Shown here: positions 10,501-16,663 of the stretch, piece after piece | How positions within the stretch are numbered: the stretch's first letter is position 1 | Layout: each line of letters opens with the position of its first letter | From: an uncultured Bacteroidia bacterium | Lineage (GTDB): Bacteria > Bacteroidota > Bacteroidia > Bacteroidales > UBA932 | Reading direction: 5' to 3' | Assembly (NCBI GenBank): GCA_902792815.1 | Contig: CADBAY010000006.1 | Coordinates: 1 to 64,000, forward strand | Length of the DNA stretch: 64,000 nt | Program-made: the position numbers and the translations under genes | Notes under the pieces: model-generated | Database searches by the model: none | Seen by the model: only the letters and a program-made list of their open reading frames with translations | What the model was told of the DNA's origin: nothing

Positions 10501-11412
10501 GTGAGGGCGGTCGATCTTGTAGGCTTCCACCTTGCCGGCCACTTCCAGGGTGTTGGCAAGGGCCTCGGGATGGTCGGGGAACAGCGCGGCCATCTCCTCC
10601 TCGCTCTTGATGTATTCCTGCTGGGTATAGCGCACGCGCCCTGGCGAAGAGATATTGTCGTTGAAAGTCAGGCAGATAAGACGGTCGTGAACGGGGCCGT
10701 CCTCACGGTTGAGAAAGTGCGCGTCATTGGTCGCCACAACCTTTATGCCCAGCTCCGCGGAGAGTTTGAATATGCCCTCGTTGACAATCTGCTGCTGGCG
10801 GTACACATCGTAAATCTTTTCGTACGCCTCGGCCGGGATGCCCTCGACCTCGGTCTTGTGCAGCATTACCTCAAGGTAATAGTCGTCTCCGAACAGGTCT
10901 TTATGCCACTGAGCGGCCTTGCGGGCCCCTTCGTAGTCCCCTGCCATAAGGTTTTTTGATATCTCCCCGGCAAGGCAGGCAGAGCTGCATATCAGATCTT
11001 CGTGATACTGCTCCAGGGTCTCGTGCGTGATTCGGGGACGATAATATAAACCATTGATAAAGCCCTCGGAGCATATCTTCATAAGATTTTTGTAGCCGTT
11101 GTAATTCTTGGCCAGCAAAATCAGGTGGTAATATGCCTTATGGTCCTTATCGCGCAGGCGGTTGTCGTAGTGACGGGTAACATAAACCTCGCAGCCCACG
11201 ATGGGCTTAACGATGGGCTGCTTGTCAGGCCCGAGGTTCGATTTGTCCCAGCCCCACTTAAGGAACTCCTTTACTCCGTACATGTTACCGTGGTCGGTAA
11301 TGGCAATGGCTGGCATGTTCAGCTCGCGGGCGCGGGCAAAAAGTTTTTTTATATCAGACAGGCCGTCGAGAATCGAGTACTGCGTATGGACGTGCAAATG
11401 GACAAATGACAT
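7531..11412 (-). CDS. dnaE: DNA polymerase III alpha subunit
   Basis: DnaE is the replicative polymerase catalytic subunit. The 1293-residue protein starts MSFVHLHVHTQYSILDGL, the PHP-domain signature. The polymerase palm motif MPDIDVDFE lies near residue 462, where the paired aspartates are the catalytic metal ligands. The tail carries the tandem HhH and OB-fold regions (for example GSPGARVTVEDYNGHYEFALFGK near residue 1145). The start at 11412 is preferred over an upstream in-frame ATG (11448) because a perfect TATATTTG box ends 4 bases before it and PHP proteins start at this point. It is convergent with the DUF4923 gene and divergent from the small barrel gene. Its very GC-rich reverse complement produces long spurious open frames. 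Confidence 0.97.
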   Translation of the reverse strand: MSFVHLHVHTQYSILDGLSDIKKLFARARELNMPAIAITDHGNMYGVKEFLKWGWDKSNLGPDKQPIVKPIVGCEVYVTRHYDNRLRDKDHKAYYHLILLAKNYNGYKNLMKICSEGFINGLYYRPRITHETLEQYHEDLICSSACLAGEISKNLMAGDYEGARKAAQWHKDLFGDDYYLEVMLHKTEVEGIPAEAYEKIYDVYRQQQIVNEGIFKLSAELGIKVVATNDAHFLNREDGPVHDRLICLTFNDNISSPGRVRYTQQEYIKSEEEMAALFPDHPEALANTLEVAGKVEAYKIDRPHVLPKYEIDPDFLAVIDAKLEQYKGIIDEGRYSVSKDKATGIEKREYRGDAFCQSVAYLCELTYRGAHKRYGATLTEEQSERIDFELKTICKMGFPDYFLIVQDYIAASRAHGYLVGPGRGSAAGSVVAYCLGITNLDPIKYNLLFERFLNPDRISMPDIDVDFENLPDAHEYVEKTYGVDHVSRVITFGTMAAKSAIKDVARISEVSIDEANRLSKMVPDRLSEKVEKKYPFNPKLDTLKSGFKVVEEEVEIDGVKQMRTFQKGMEEVDAKITLANCYRLVPEFKNELENGPQINKEVLYYAQKLEGSIRQVGMHACATIIGRGNLTDYIPICISKDKDTGQDLWTSQYDGHYIEDVGMLKMDFLGLITLSIIHETLRTIKQRHGIDIDIEAIDIADKPTLELYGRGDTTVVFQFESEGMKSWLQRLKPERFEDLIAMNALYRPGPMDYIPDFVERKQGVQKIEYDLPEMEEYLAETYGITVYQEQVMLLSRKLAGFTKGEADRLRKAMGKKKIDEMMVLKDKFMSQGQANGHPEKTLDKIWKDWEKFAQYAFNKSHATCYAWVSYQTGWLKCHYTAEFLAANLSCNLSNMEEIKKIMADCKLHGIKVLNPDVNESEARFTVNREGNIRFGLGGVKSFSSTVVDAIIAERTENGLFKDVFDFVERMAERSAKDSNNVVITAKSIEILAYAGAFDSFGVRRSQFFFKPEGGDRFVDALTRYMDLYKTDKMDNSLSLFGEVEELKPQRPVIPPAPEDEETLTMLQEEKNYVGMYLSAHPLDRYSFEIENFTNTSVGRLGDAIQEAEKAGKKAAGCSMAGIVTDVKSITTKTGSPGARVTVEDYNGHYEFALFGKDYEAYMAYMKPHEYLYLQGDIDERFFLKPEERAQGKTAPYTFKIKKILLLGNVAETFISGITLEIDTALLCPDFRKGLVGLLKSNTGKIPLSVVLRDKGTGYNLDFHSKKYMVNVTSEFVQRARYLGMNYSLKKKAA

Positions 11413-11416
11413 GATA

Positions 11417-11424
11417 CAAATATA
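11417..11424 (-). promoter_or_regulatory. Predicted -7 box of dnaE, near-leaderless
   Basis: On the minus strand this reads TATATTTG, 4 bases before the dnaE ATG. It is part of a divergent promoter pair with 11437-11444. Confidence 0.6.
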
Positions 11425-11436
11425 CAGAAAAATACT

Positions 11437-11444
11437 TACCTTTG
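11437..11444 (+). promoter_or_regulatory. Predicted -7 box of the small outer-membrane protein gene
   Basis: TACCTTTG matches TAnnTTTG. The leader to the ATG at 11482 would be about 32 bases. The -7 boxes of the two divergent genes are only about 12 bases apart, so the promoters must overlap. Confidence 0.6.
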
Positions 11445-11481
11445 GCAATCCGCATTTGAAGTATTTATTATTTTTATAGTG

Positions 11482-11958
11482 ATGAAAAAGTTATTTGTTA
11501 TCGCAGCAATGATGCTCGTCTGTGCAGGAGCATTTGCACAGAGAGGCATCCAAAACTACGTTTCATTGGGCGTTACCGGCATTACCAACGAGTCTGAAGC
11601 CATGTTCCAGAACCCCGGCGTGAGCATTGCTTACGGCCTCCGCAACTTCAATCCCGAGGCTTTCGTATCCTTCTCCTATGGCGGTGAGGTATTCGCAAGC
11701 TTTGTCCCCCTCAACAAATTCCCCAGCTTCGCCACTTATGCCGCTCCTGAGATCGGTATAGTGATCGGCCCCGTGGGTGTTAAAGGACATTTCCACGCAG
11801 GTCCCCTCTTTGGATACAACTCTCTCGCAACCCGCTTCGGAATTGGCTGGAAGTCCGGTTTCGGCATCGACATCGGCCGCCACATCGGCCTTGACGGCAG
11901 CTACTACTGGCTCAAGGGCAACCAGATTGCCGCTTTTGCTGTACAGTTCCGCTTCTAG
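11482..11958 (+). CDS. Small secreted beta-barrel-like outer-membrane protein
   Basis: This 158-residue protein has a clear signal peptide (MKKLFVIAAMMLVCAGAFA, cleavage before QRG). The mature part alternates short beta-like segments rich in Gly, Tyr and Phe (YVSLGVTGI, VSIAYGLRNF, VGVKGHFHAGPLFGYN, HIGLDGSYYWLKG) and ends in AVQFRF, a terminal aromatic typical of outer-membrane barrels. The small size suggests an 8-strand barrel. I do not recognise a named family. The ATG at 11482 is preferred over the adjacent GTG at 11479 because it gives the usual MKK signal-peptide opening. A terminator hairpin follows. Confidence 0.7.
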   Translation: MKKLFVIAAMMLVCAGAFAQRGIQNYVSLGVTGITNESEAMFQNPGVSIAYGLRNFNPEAFVSFSYGGEVFASFVPLNKFPSFATYAAPEIGIVIGPVGVKGHFHAGPLFGYNSLATRFGIGWKSGFGIDIGRHIGLDGSYYWLKGNQIAAFAVQFRF

Positions 11959-11977
11959 GGGTTTCGCCTGACAGTTA

Positions 11978-12016
11978 AACGGACGGAGATCGCAAAGATT
12001 TCCGTCCGTTTTCTTT
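11978..12016 (+). terminator. Terminator after the small outer-membrane protein gene
   Basis: AACGGACGGA (11978-11987) pairs perfectly with TCCGTCCGTT (12001-12010), with a 13-base loop, followed by TTCTTT. Confidence 0.75.
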
Positions 12017-12040
12017 ATTCCCGGTCCGCGGGAGTTTTGT

Positions 12041-12222
12041 GTCGCAGGTCTCCTGACCTTCCGTCGCAGGTCTGTTTTTCCGTCGCAGGTCCCCTGTTCT
12101 TCCGTCGCAGGCCTGTTTTTCCCTGGGGGACCTGCGACACAAATCAACAAAACACGCACTCTACCGTCGCCGGTCCCCCCTTCTTTTTCCGACCTGCGAC
12201 ACTCCCCACCGAGACCTGCGAC
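12041..12222 (+). repeat. Cluster of eight GTCGCAGGTC motifs in direct and inverted orientation
   Basis: The 10-mer GTCGCAGGTC occurs at 12041, 12063 and 12082, with a one-base variant (GTCGCAGGCC) at 12104 and another (GTCGCCGGTC) at 12166. Its reverse complement GACCTGCGAC occurs at 12129, 12191 and 12213. The first four are spaced 22, 19 and 22 bases and separated by pyrimidine-rich stretches usually ending TTCC. Inverted pairs could form several alternative hairpins. The cluster fills the gap between the convergent small outer-membrane protein gene and folK. It contains no convincing gene. It is not a CRISPR array because units and spacers are far too short. Confidence 0.85.
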
Positions 12223-12239
12223 ATAGAGCACTTTTCCCT

Positions 12240-12662
12240 TTACAGCATCTCCAGCAGCTGCTTCACGAAGGGGCGGGAGTGAACCTGGGGGTGCGGAATG
12301 GAGAGTTGGGGGGTGCTGACGGAGTGTTCCCCGTAGAACAATATATCGATGTCGATGATGCGGTTGTGGTAGATGCGGGAGCCGTCGGGGGCGTATTCGG
12401 GGGTGTCAGTGCGGCCCATGGAGCGCTCTATCTGCTTGCAGATCTTAAGTACATTTTCGGGCTTTCGGGCGCTGCGGTACACCACCACGGCATTCAGGAA
12501 CGGCGGTCCGTCAAAGCCGCACGCTTCCGTTTCAATAATATCGGAAATCTTAACCCGGCGACCTCCGAAAGCCTTATCCAGGGCCTCTAGGGCGCGCCTG
12601 ATGTTCTCTTCCCTATCGCCCAGATTGGTACCGAGCAGCAGAACGAGTTCCTCCTGCCTCAT
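12240..12662 (-). CDS. folK: 2-amino-4-hydroxy-6-hydroxymethyldihydropteridine pyrophosphokinase
   Basis: HPPK transfers pyrophosphate from ATP to 6-hydroxymethyl-7,8-dihydropterin in folate synthesis. The 140-residue product carries LGTNLGDREENIRRAL at its N-terminus, FLNAVVVYRS in the middle, the metal and ATP site NRIIDIDILFYGE, and IPHPQVHSRPFV near the end. The length is close to that of short HPPKs. The ATG at 12662 overlaps the stop of the SufT-like gene by ATGA, which fixes the start; an upstream in-frame ATG (12722) would lie deep inside that gene. It is the last gene of the epimerase-suf operon. Confidence 0.93.
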   Translation of the reverse strand: MRQEELVLLLGTNLGDREENIRRALEALDKAFGGRRVKISDIIETEACGFDGPPFLNAVVVYRSARKPENVLKICKQIERSMGRTDTPEYAPDGSRIYHNRIIDIDILFYGEHSVSTPQLSIPHPQVHSRPFVKQLLEML

Positions 12663-13015
12663 AGCTCCGGATCCAAGCCAAGGGCCACCCGCGCCTCGTC
12701 GGAGAGCATGCTCTGGTCCCAAACGGGCTCGAATGTGAGCTCTATCTGGCAGCTTTTGACGCCCGGAGTGCTCTCTACATTGGTTTTTACCTCCTCCAGC
12801 ACCTCATCTGCCATAGGGCAATTGGGCGCGGTGAAGGTCATTTTGATAAAAACTTCGTGCTCCTTGTTGATGTTCAGCTCGTAGATAAGGCCAAGGTCAT
12901 AGATATTGACGGGAATCTCCGGGTCGTACACCGCCTTCAGCGAGAGTACGACAGCATCGTAGAGGGGCGCAAGAGCCTTTACATCCTCCGGGGTCAGGAC
13001 ATCATTCTCACTCAT
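12659..13015 (-). CDS. SufT-like DUF59/MIP18 family iron-sulfur assembly protein
   Basis: This 118-residue DUF59 protein has the family core YDPEIPVNIYDLGLIYEL and the TFTAPNCPMADEV segment containing the conserved cysteine. Members such as SufT and PaaD help mature Fe-S proteins, in the cytoplasm. The position between sufE and folK, overlapping sufE by 8 bases, supports a SufT-type role. The C-terminus (FEPVWDQSMLSDEARVALGL) matches the usual EPVW end of the family. The exact client proteins cannot be told. Confidence 0.9.
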   Translation of the reverse strand: MSENDVLTPEDVKALAPLYDAVVLSLKAVYDPEIPVNIYDLGLIYELNINKEHEVFIKMTFTAPNCPMADEVLEEVKTNVESTPGVKSCQIELTFEPVWDQSMLSDEARVALGLDPEL

Positions 13016-13418
13016 TTTCAGCGGCTTTAGCTTTGATGGTTGCTATCATTGACGCGAGCCCGCCGGCCCTTGTGGGAGAAAGATTCTCCTTGAGCCCAAG
13101 AGCGTCAAGGAACGAAAAATCGTCATTGAGAATCTCCTGCGGGGTTTGCCCGGAATAGACGCTGATAAGCAGGCTGATGATGCCCTTGGTAATGATGGCG
13201 TCGCTGTCAGCAGTAAAGTTAAGCACTCCCCCACTCACCTCACAATTTAGCCAAACCCTTGACTGACAGCCTTTTATAAGGCGGTCTTCGGTTTTGAGTT
13301 CCTCGGGGAACGGGGGCAGAGCCTTGCCAAGTTCGATTATATACTCGTACTTGTCGAGCCACTCCTCGTATAGCGAAAAGTCGTCAATTATCTGTTGTTG
13401 CTTCTCTTTCAGTGTCAT
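13008..13418 (-). CDS. sufE: SufE sulfur acceptor
   Basis: SufE accepts persulfide sulfur from the SufS desulfurase through a single conserved cysteine. The 136-residue protein contains the signature LIKGCQSRVWL, with the acceptor Cys at residue 51, a typical N-terminal helix (QQQIIDDFSLYEEWLDKYEYIIELG), and the C-terminal LGLKENLSPTRAGGLASMI. It overlaps the end of sufS by 4 bases (ATGA) and the next gene by 8 bases, so translation is probably coupled and dosage matched to SufS. Confidence 0.96.
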   Translation of the reverse strand: MTLKEKQQQIIDDFSLYEEWLDKYEYIIELGKALPPFPEELKTEDRLIKGCQSRVWLNCEVSGGVLNFTADSDAIITKGIISLLISVYSGQTPQEILNDDFSFLDALGLKENLSPTRAGGLASMIATIKAKAAENE

Positions 13419-14626
13419 TGGAGCATCTTTATTGCTTTGAGCAGCGAAGATACAAAATATTCCGCTTCCTGCATTGTGTTATACGGCGCAAACGACGCCC
13501 GGAGCATACCGGTTACGCCAAAGCGGTCCATCAGGGGCTCGGCGCACATCTGTCCGGAGCGAACGGCAATGCCCATTTTGTCCAAAATGAGTGCCAGATC
13601 CTCGTGGTGCACTCCCTGTACGGCAAACGAGAACAGCGGCACCTTTTCGGAGAGGTCGGAGCTCCGGCCGTAAAGCGTAAGGCCCTCGATAGACGTCAGC
13701 GTAGCGTACAAATAGTCCCGCACAGCATCGTCCTGAGGCATTTCCTTAAGCGCCTCGATGGCCGGAATCCAGCAGGGGACTGCCGATATATCTTGCGTGC
13801 CGGCCTCGAATTTGGCAGGCAGGGGAGCCCAGGTGCTGCCGCTCCAGCGGACGGTACCGATCATTTCGCCGCCGCCGAACATCGGGGGCATCTGTTCCAG
13901 CAGCTCACGGCGCCCCCAAAGCACTCCCGTACCCGGAGCCCCGTACATTTTATGCCCCGAAAACGCATAAAAGTCGCAGCCAAGAGCCTGAACATCAACT
14001 CTCTGATGCACAATGCCTTGAGCGCCATCAACAAGGAGCATGACTCCCCTTTGGCGGCAAATGTCGGCAATGCTGCGCACCGGATTCACGAGCCCGAGCA
14101 CATTGGAAATATGGGCAACGCAAACAAGCTTGGTGCGGGGCGAAATGAGGGAGGGGAGCAGATCCACTTGCAGATGCCCGGTATCATCCACCTGGAGCGT
14201 GCGAAGCGTGGCACCCCGGCGAGAGCACATCAACTGCCAGGGGACAATGTCCGAATGGTGTTCGCTCTCGGCAACGATCACCTCGTCTCCCTCGCCTATG
14301 AAGGCCTCTCCGATTGAAAAAGCCGCAAGATTTATGGCGTGCGTGGTGCCGGAAGTGAAGATAACTTCCTCACGCTCAGGGGTATTGATAAAGTTGCGAA
14401 CGGCATCGCGCGCCTGCTCGTAAGCGTCCGTAGCCTCCACCGCCACACGGTGTACGGCACGGTGCAGGTTGGCGCTCTGCTCCGATGCGCTGCGGCTCCA
14501 CCGCTCGATCACGCTCCGGGGGCGCAGCGAAGTGGCCGCGTTGTCGAGATACACCAACGGCTTTCCATACACTGTACGTTGCAGCTGTGGAAACTGTGCT
14601 CTTATATCGTCAATACTATTCATCAT
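13415..14626 (-). CDS. sufS: Cysteine desulfurase SufS
   Basis: SufS is a PLP-dependent enzyme that takes sulfur from L-cysteine for Fe-S cluster assembly. In the 403-residue chain YLDNAATSLRP is near residue 26 and the EHHSDIVPW histidines near 122. VDGAQ lies at about 199 and the PLP-lysine motif FSGHKMYGAPGTG has Lys226. The persulfide cysteine is Cys361 in RSGQMCAEPLM. That motif is usually RTGHHCAQP, so two positions differ, but the Cys is kept. It is translationally overlapped with the epimerase gene before it and sufE after it. sufB, sufC and sufD are not in the window. Confidence 0.95.
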   Translation of the reverse strand: MMNSIDDIRAQFPQLQRTVYGKPLVYLDNAATSLRPRSVIERWSRSASEQSANLHRAVHRVAVEATDAYEQARDAVRNFINTPEREEVIFTSGTTHAINLAAFSIGEAFIGEGDEVIVAESEHHSDIVPWQLMCSRRGATLRTLQVDDTGHLQVDLLPSLISPRTKLVCVAHISNVLGLVNPVRSIADICRQRGVMLLVDGAQGIVHQRVDVQALGCDFYAFSGHKMYGAPGTGVLWGRRELLEQMPPMFGGGEMIGTVRWSGSTWAPLPAKFEAGTQDISAVPCWIPAIEALKEMPQDDAVRDYLYATLTSIEGLTLYGRSSDLSEKVPLFSFAVQGVHHEDLALILDKMGIAVRSGQMCAEPLMDRFGVTGMLRASFAPYNTMQEAEYFVSSLLKAIKMLQ

Positions 14627-15756
14627 AATTTGGTTAGTCCGAGACCGGGGGAGTCTGGCAGCTGCATAAGACCGTCACGGACTGTCATTCCCTTGAATAA
14701 ATCATTGGTTATCAATAGGTTGCCATCGATGTCGCAAAAATCGACCGCAGGCGCCAGATGGGCGGCGGCGGTGCAGGCGCAGGAGGTTTCGGTCATGCAT
14801 CCCACCATCACCTTCATTCCCTCGGCCCTTGCGTAAGCAATCATTTTGCGCGCCTCCAGCAAACCGGTGCACTTCATCAGCTTGATATTGATGCCGCTGT
14901 AAGCGCCTTTGATGCGAGGAATATCCTTAAGACGCTGAATCGCCTCGTCGGCTATGATAGGAAGGGGACTGCGCTCGGTAAGCCAGGCCGTATCGTCCAG
15001 ACGCTCCTTAGGCAGGGGCTGCTCGACCAGAACTACCCCCTGCTCTTTAAGCCAGCAGATCTCGTCAAGAGCCTTGCTGCGGTCTTTCCAGCCCTGATTG
15101 GCATCCACGGCCAGCGGCAGGTCGGTGACGCTGCGGATGGTGCGTATCATCTGTTCGTCGCTGTCAAGGCCAACTTTTACTTTAAGAATTCGATACAAAC
15201 CTGCGCACTCGAGAGTCTTCTCGCGCACTATCTCCGGGGTATCGATTCCTATTGTGAAGGTGGTCGGGCCGGCCTTGGCGGGGTTATATCCCCATATACG
15301 GAAGAGAGGTTCCCCAAGCAGTTTGCCGCAAAGGTCGTGCAGGGCGATGTCAATCGCAGCTTTGGCAGGGGAGTCCCCTTCCGATAACGAGTCCAGGTAC
15401 TCCATTATGTCTTCCAGCAGAAAAGGACTCTGGAACCGACTCAGATCGACCTTGGATAAGAACGCGCAGACGCTCTCGACCGTGTGCCCGAGGTATGGGG
15501 GCATTGACGCCTCGCCGTATCCAGTAATGCCGTCAAAGTCGATTTCCACCTGCACGTCTGGCGTTGTGGTGCGGCTGTAACTCGATACCGTAAAAGTATG
15601 CGCAAGCTGGAGTTCATAGGGATAGAATCGCAGCGACAGCTTGCCGGAGTGCTTGTGAGCGGGTTTGGCTGCGTGCTGCGGGCCAATATTACACGAAGCA
15701 AGACCGGCGGCCGCGGCGGCCGCGAGCGAAGCTCCTATAAACTCTCTGCGTTTCAT
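14623..15756 (-). CDS. Dipeptide (L-Ala-D/L-Glu type) epimerase, Tat-signal lipoprotein, enolase superfamily
   Basis: This 377-residue enolase-superfamily protein begins with a twin-arginine motif (KRREFIG), a hydrophobic stretch and a lipobox LASC (Cys22), so it is predicted to be exported folded by Tat and lipidated. The catalytic framework is visible: LKVKVG (KxK base), VDANQGW, VEQPLP and IADEA (metal-binding Asp/Glu/Asp), and NIKLMKC (second Lys). The spacing fits L-Ala-D/L-Glu epimerases, which act on cell-wall dipeptides. An envelope location would suit recycling of murein peptides, but this is inference. Relatives such as muconate cycloisomerase are less likely. It is first in the suf-folK operon, overlapping sufS by ATGA. 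Confidence 0.85.
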   Translation of the reverse strand: MKRREFIGASLAAAAAAGLASCNIGPQHAAKPAHKHSGKLSLRFYPYELQLAHTFTVSSYSRTTTPDVQVEIDFDGITGYGEASMPPYLGHTVESVCAFLSKVDLSRFQSPFLLEDIMEYLDSLSEGDSPAKAAIDIALHDLCGKLLGEPLFRIWGYNPAKAGPTTFTIGIDTPEIVREKTLECAGLYRILKVKVGLDSDEQMIRTIRSVTDLPLAVDANQGWKDRSKALDEICWLKEQGVVLVEQPLPKERLDDTAWLTERSPLPIIADEAIQRLKDIPRIKGAYSGINIKLMKCTGLLEARKMIAYARAEGMKVMVGCMTETSCACTAAAHLAPAVDFCDIDGNLLITNDLFKGMTVRDGLMQLPDSPGLGLTKL

Positions 15757-15779
15757 TTGACTTACTGAATGCTAGAATA

Positions 15780-15787
15780 CAAATTTA
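15780..15787 (-). promoter_or_regulatory. Predicted -7 box for the epimerase-suf-folK operon
   Basis: The minus strand reads TAAATTTG, 23 bases before the epimerase ATG at 15756. It is paired with the divergent ruvA box only 11 bases away. Confidence 0.6.
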
Positions 15788-15798
15788 CAAAAATTAAG

Positions 15799-15806
15799 TA
15801 ACTTTG
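15799..15806 (+). promoter_or_regulatory. Predicted -7 box of ruvA
   Basis: TAACTTTG matches TAnnTTTG; the ATG is at 15826, giving a leader of roughly 14 bases. Confidence 0.6.
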
Positions 15807-15825
15807 TAAAAACTACACACGCACT

Positions 15826-16419
15826 ATGCTTGATTACATTTCCGGCCGCATCGCGGAACTTACTCCTACCAGAATTGTTGTAGACAACCAGGGACTTGGA
15901 TACAGTCTTGAAATATCTCTGCAGACCTATGAGGCTCTTGAAGGCAAAAAAGAAGCAACCATCTACATTCAGACTCAGCTGAATCAGCGTGATGGCACGC
16001 AGGTCGACTACGGTTTTGCAGGAAAAGAGGAGCGGGAGCTGTTCCGTCTTATAACCGGCGTTTCAGGAATGGGTGCAGCGTCGGCGCGGATGATTTTGTC
16101 GTCACTTACTTCCGAGGAGCTGCGCGAGGCTATCCTTTCGGAAAATGTAAACGCGCTAAAGTCTGTTAAAGGTATAGGACTGAAGAGCGCCCAGCGCATG
16201 ATACTGGAGCTGAAGGACAAGATAGTCAAGGGCGATGGGGCAAGTTCGGAGGTGCTGTTTACTGCCGACAAGAATGCAGCGGCGGACGAGGCTGCGAGCG
16301 CGCTGCAGATGCTCGGGTTCACCAAGCCAAATATCAACAAGGCTATTCAGGCCATTCTCAAGGCCAATCCGCGAGCCAGCGTCGAGCAGATCATCAAGTC
16401 TGCACTCCAGATGCTATAG
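15826..16419 (+). CDS. ruvA: Holliday junction branch migration subunit RuvA
   Basis: RuvA binds four-way junctions and loads the RuvB motor. The 197-residue protein begins MLDYISGRIAELTPTRIVVDNQGLGY, the OB-fold N-terminus. It has two HhH elements (LFRLITGVSGMGAASARMIL and LKSVKGIGLKSAQRMILELKDK) and a C-terminal domain III (AASALQMLGFTKPNINKAI) that contacts RuvB. The length is normal. ruvB is also in the window (36 kb) but 20 kb away, and ruvC is absent. The gene is followed by two palindromic elements rather than a plain terminator. Confidence 0.96.
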   Translation: MLDYISGRIAELTPTRIVVDNQGLGYSLEISLQTYEALEGKKEATIYIQTQLNQRDGTQVDYGFAGKEERELFRLITGVSGMGAASARMILSSLTSEELREAILSENVNALKSVKGIGLKSAQRMILELKDKIVKGDGASSEVLFTADKNAAADEAASALQMLGFTKPNINKAIQAILKANPRASVEQIIKSALQML

Positions 16420-16433
16420 CTATCGATTTGCCG

Positions 16434-16502
16434 TTTAGCGGAACATCACCACTACCTCCTGTTCGTAAGGGCCAGAGTCGGTAGTGGTGCTGTTCCGCTA
16501 AA
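16434..16502. repeat. Palindromic element, family 1 (copy 1): 23-bp stem with conserved loop
   Basis: Left arm 16434-16456 and right arm 16480-16502 are complementary over 23 bp with one mismatch. The 23-base loop contains CCTGTTCGTAAGGGCCAGAG. The same loop sequence, with a G/A change, occurs at 61093-61117 (inverted) and 62233-62257. The stems of the three copies are unrelated in sequence. Here it lies 15 bases after the ruvA stop and could act as a two-way terminator, but it has no T-tract. Confidence 0.88.
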
Positions 16503-16520
16503 AATAAGCACGAGTTATTA

Positions 16521-16639
16521 CTGACTGTGCACTGGGGGACGAAACCTCGCTTCGCTCGTCCCTCCCAGCCTTCGGCCGGGCCCCTCCCGTTCACGTGGCC
16601 ACGGGCGGCCACGGTTTCTATACCCCAGCGCACAGTCAG
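16521..16639. repeat. Multi-hairpin palindromic element, family 2 (divergent copy C)
   Basis: Outer arms 16521-16537 and 16623-16639 pair over 17 bp with one mismatch. Inside are the conserved joints TCCCTCCC and GGGCCCCTCCC and a TTCACG box, separated by hairpins with copy-specific sequences: CCCAGCC/GGCCGGG with a TTC loop, and GTGGCC/GGCCAC. The same arrangement with different stem sequences occurs at 19833-19956 and 37197-37308. It occupies the gap between the convergent ruvA and mnmG genes. Confidence 0.8.
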
Positions 16640-16646
16640 CAGCGAA

Positions 16647-16662
16647 CGTTCCACGTGGAACA
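16647..16662. promoter_or_regulatory. parS-like ParB binding site next to the mnmG stop
   Basis: The 16-mer CGTTCCACGTGGAACA contains the perfect 14-bp palindrome GTTCCACGTGGAAC and matches the bacterial parS consensus TGTTnCACGTGAAACA at all but two positions. It lies one base beyond the mnmG stop codon. A second, better copy is inside mnmG. Confidence 0.7.
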
Positions 16663-16663
16663 A

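Noticed and set aside
9556-10959. 467-codon open frame on the plus strand opposite dnaE
   Set aside because: It is the reverse complement of dnaE; the composition reflects codon bias, and there is no promoter or recognisable protein.
12041-12222. CRISPR array
   Set aside because: Repeats are only 10 bases, both orientations occur, spacers are 9-27 bases, and no cas genes are present.
12037-12282. 81-codon frame across the GTCGCAGGTC cluster
   Set aside because: It is made of the short repeats and overlaps the end of folK; no start signals.
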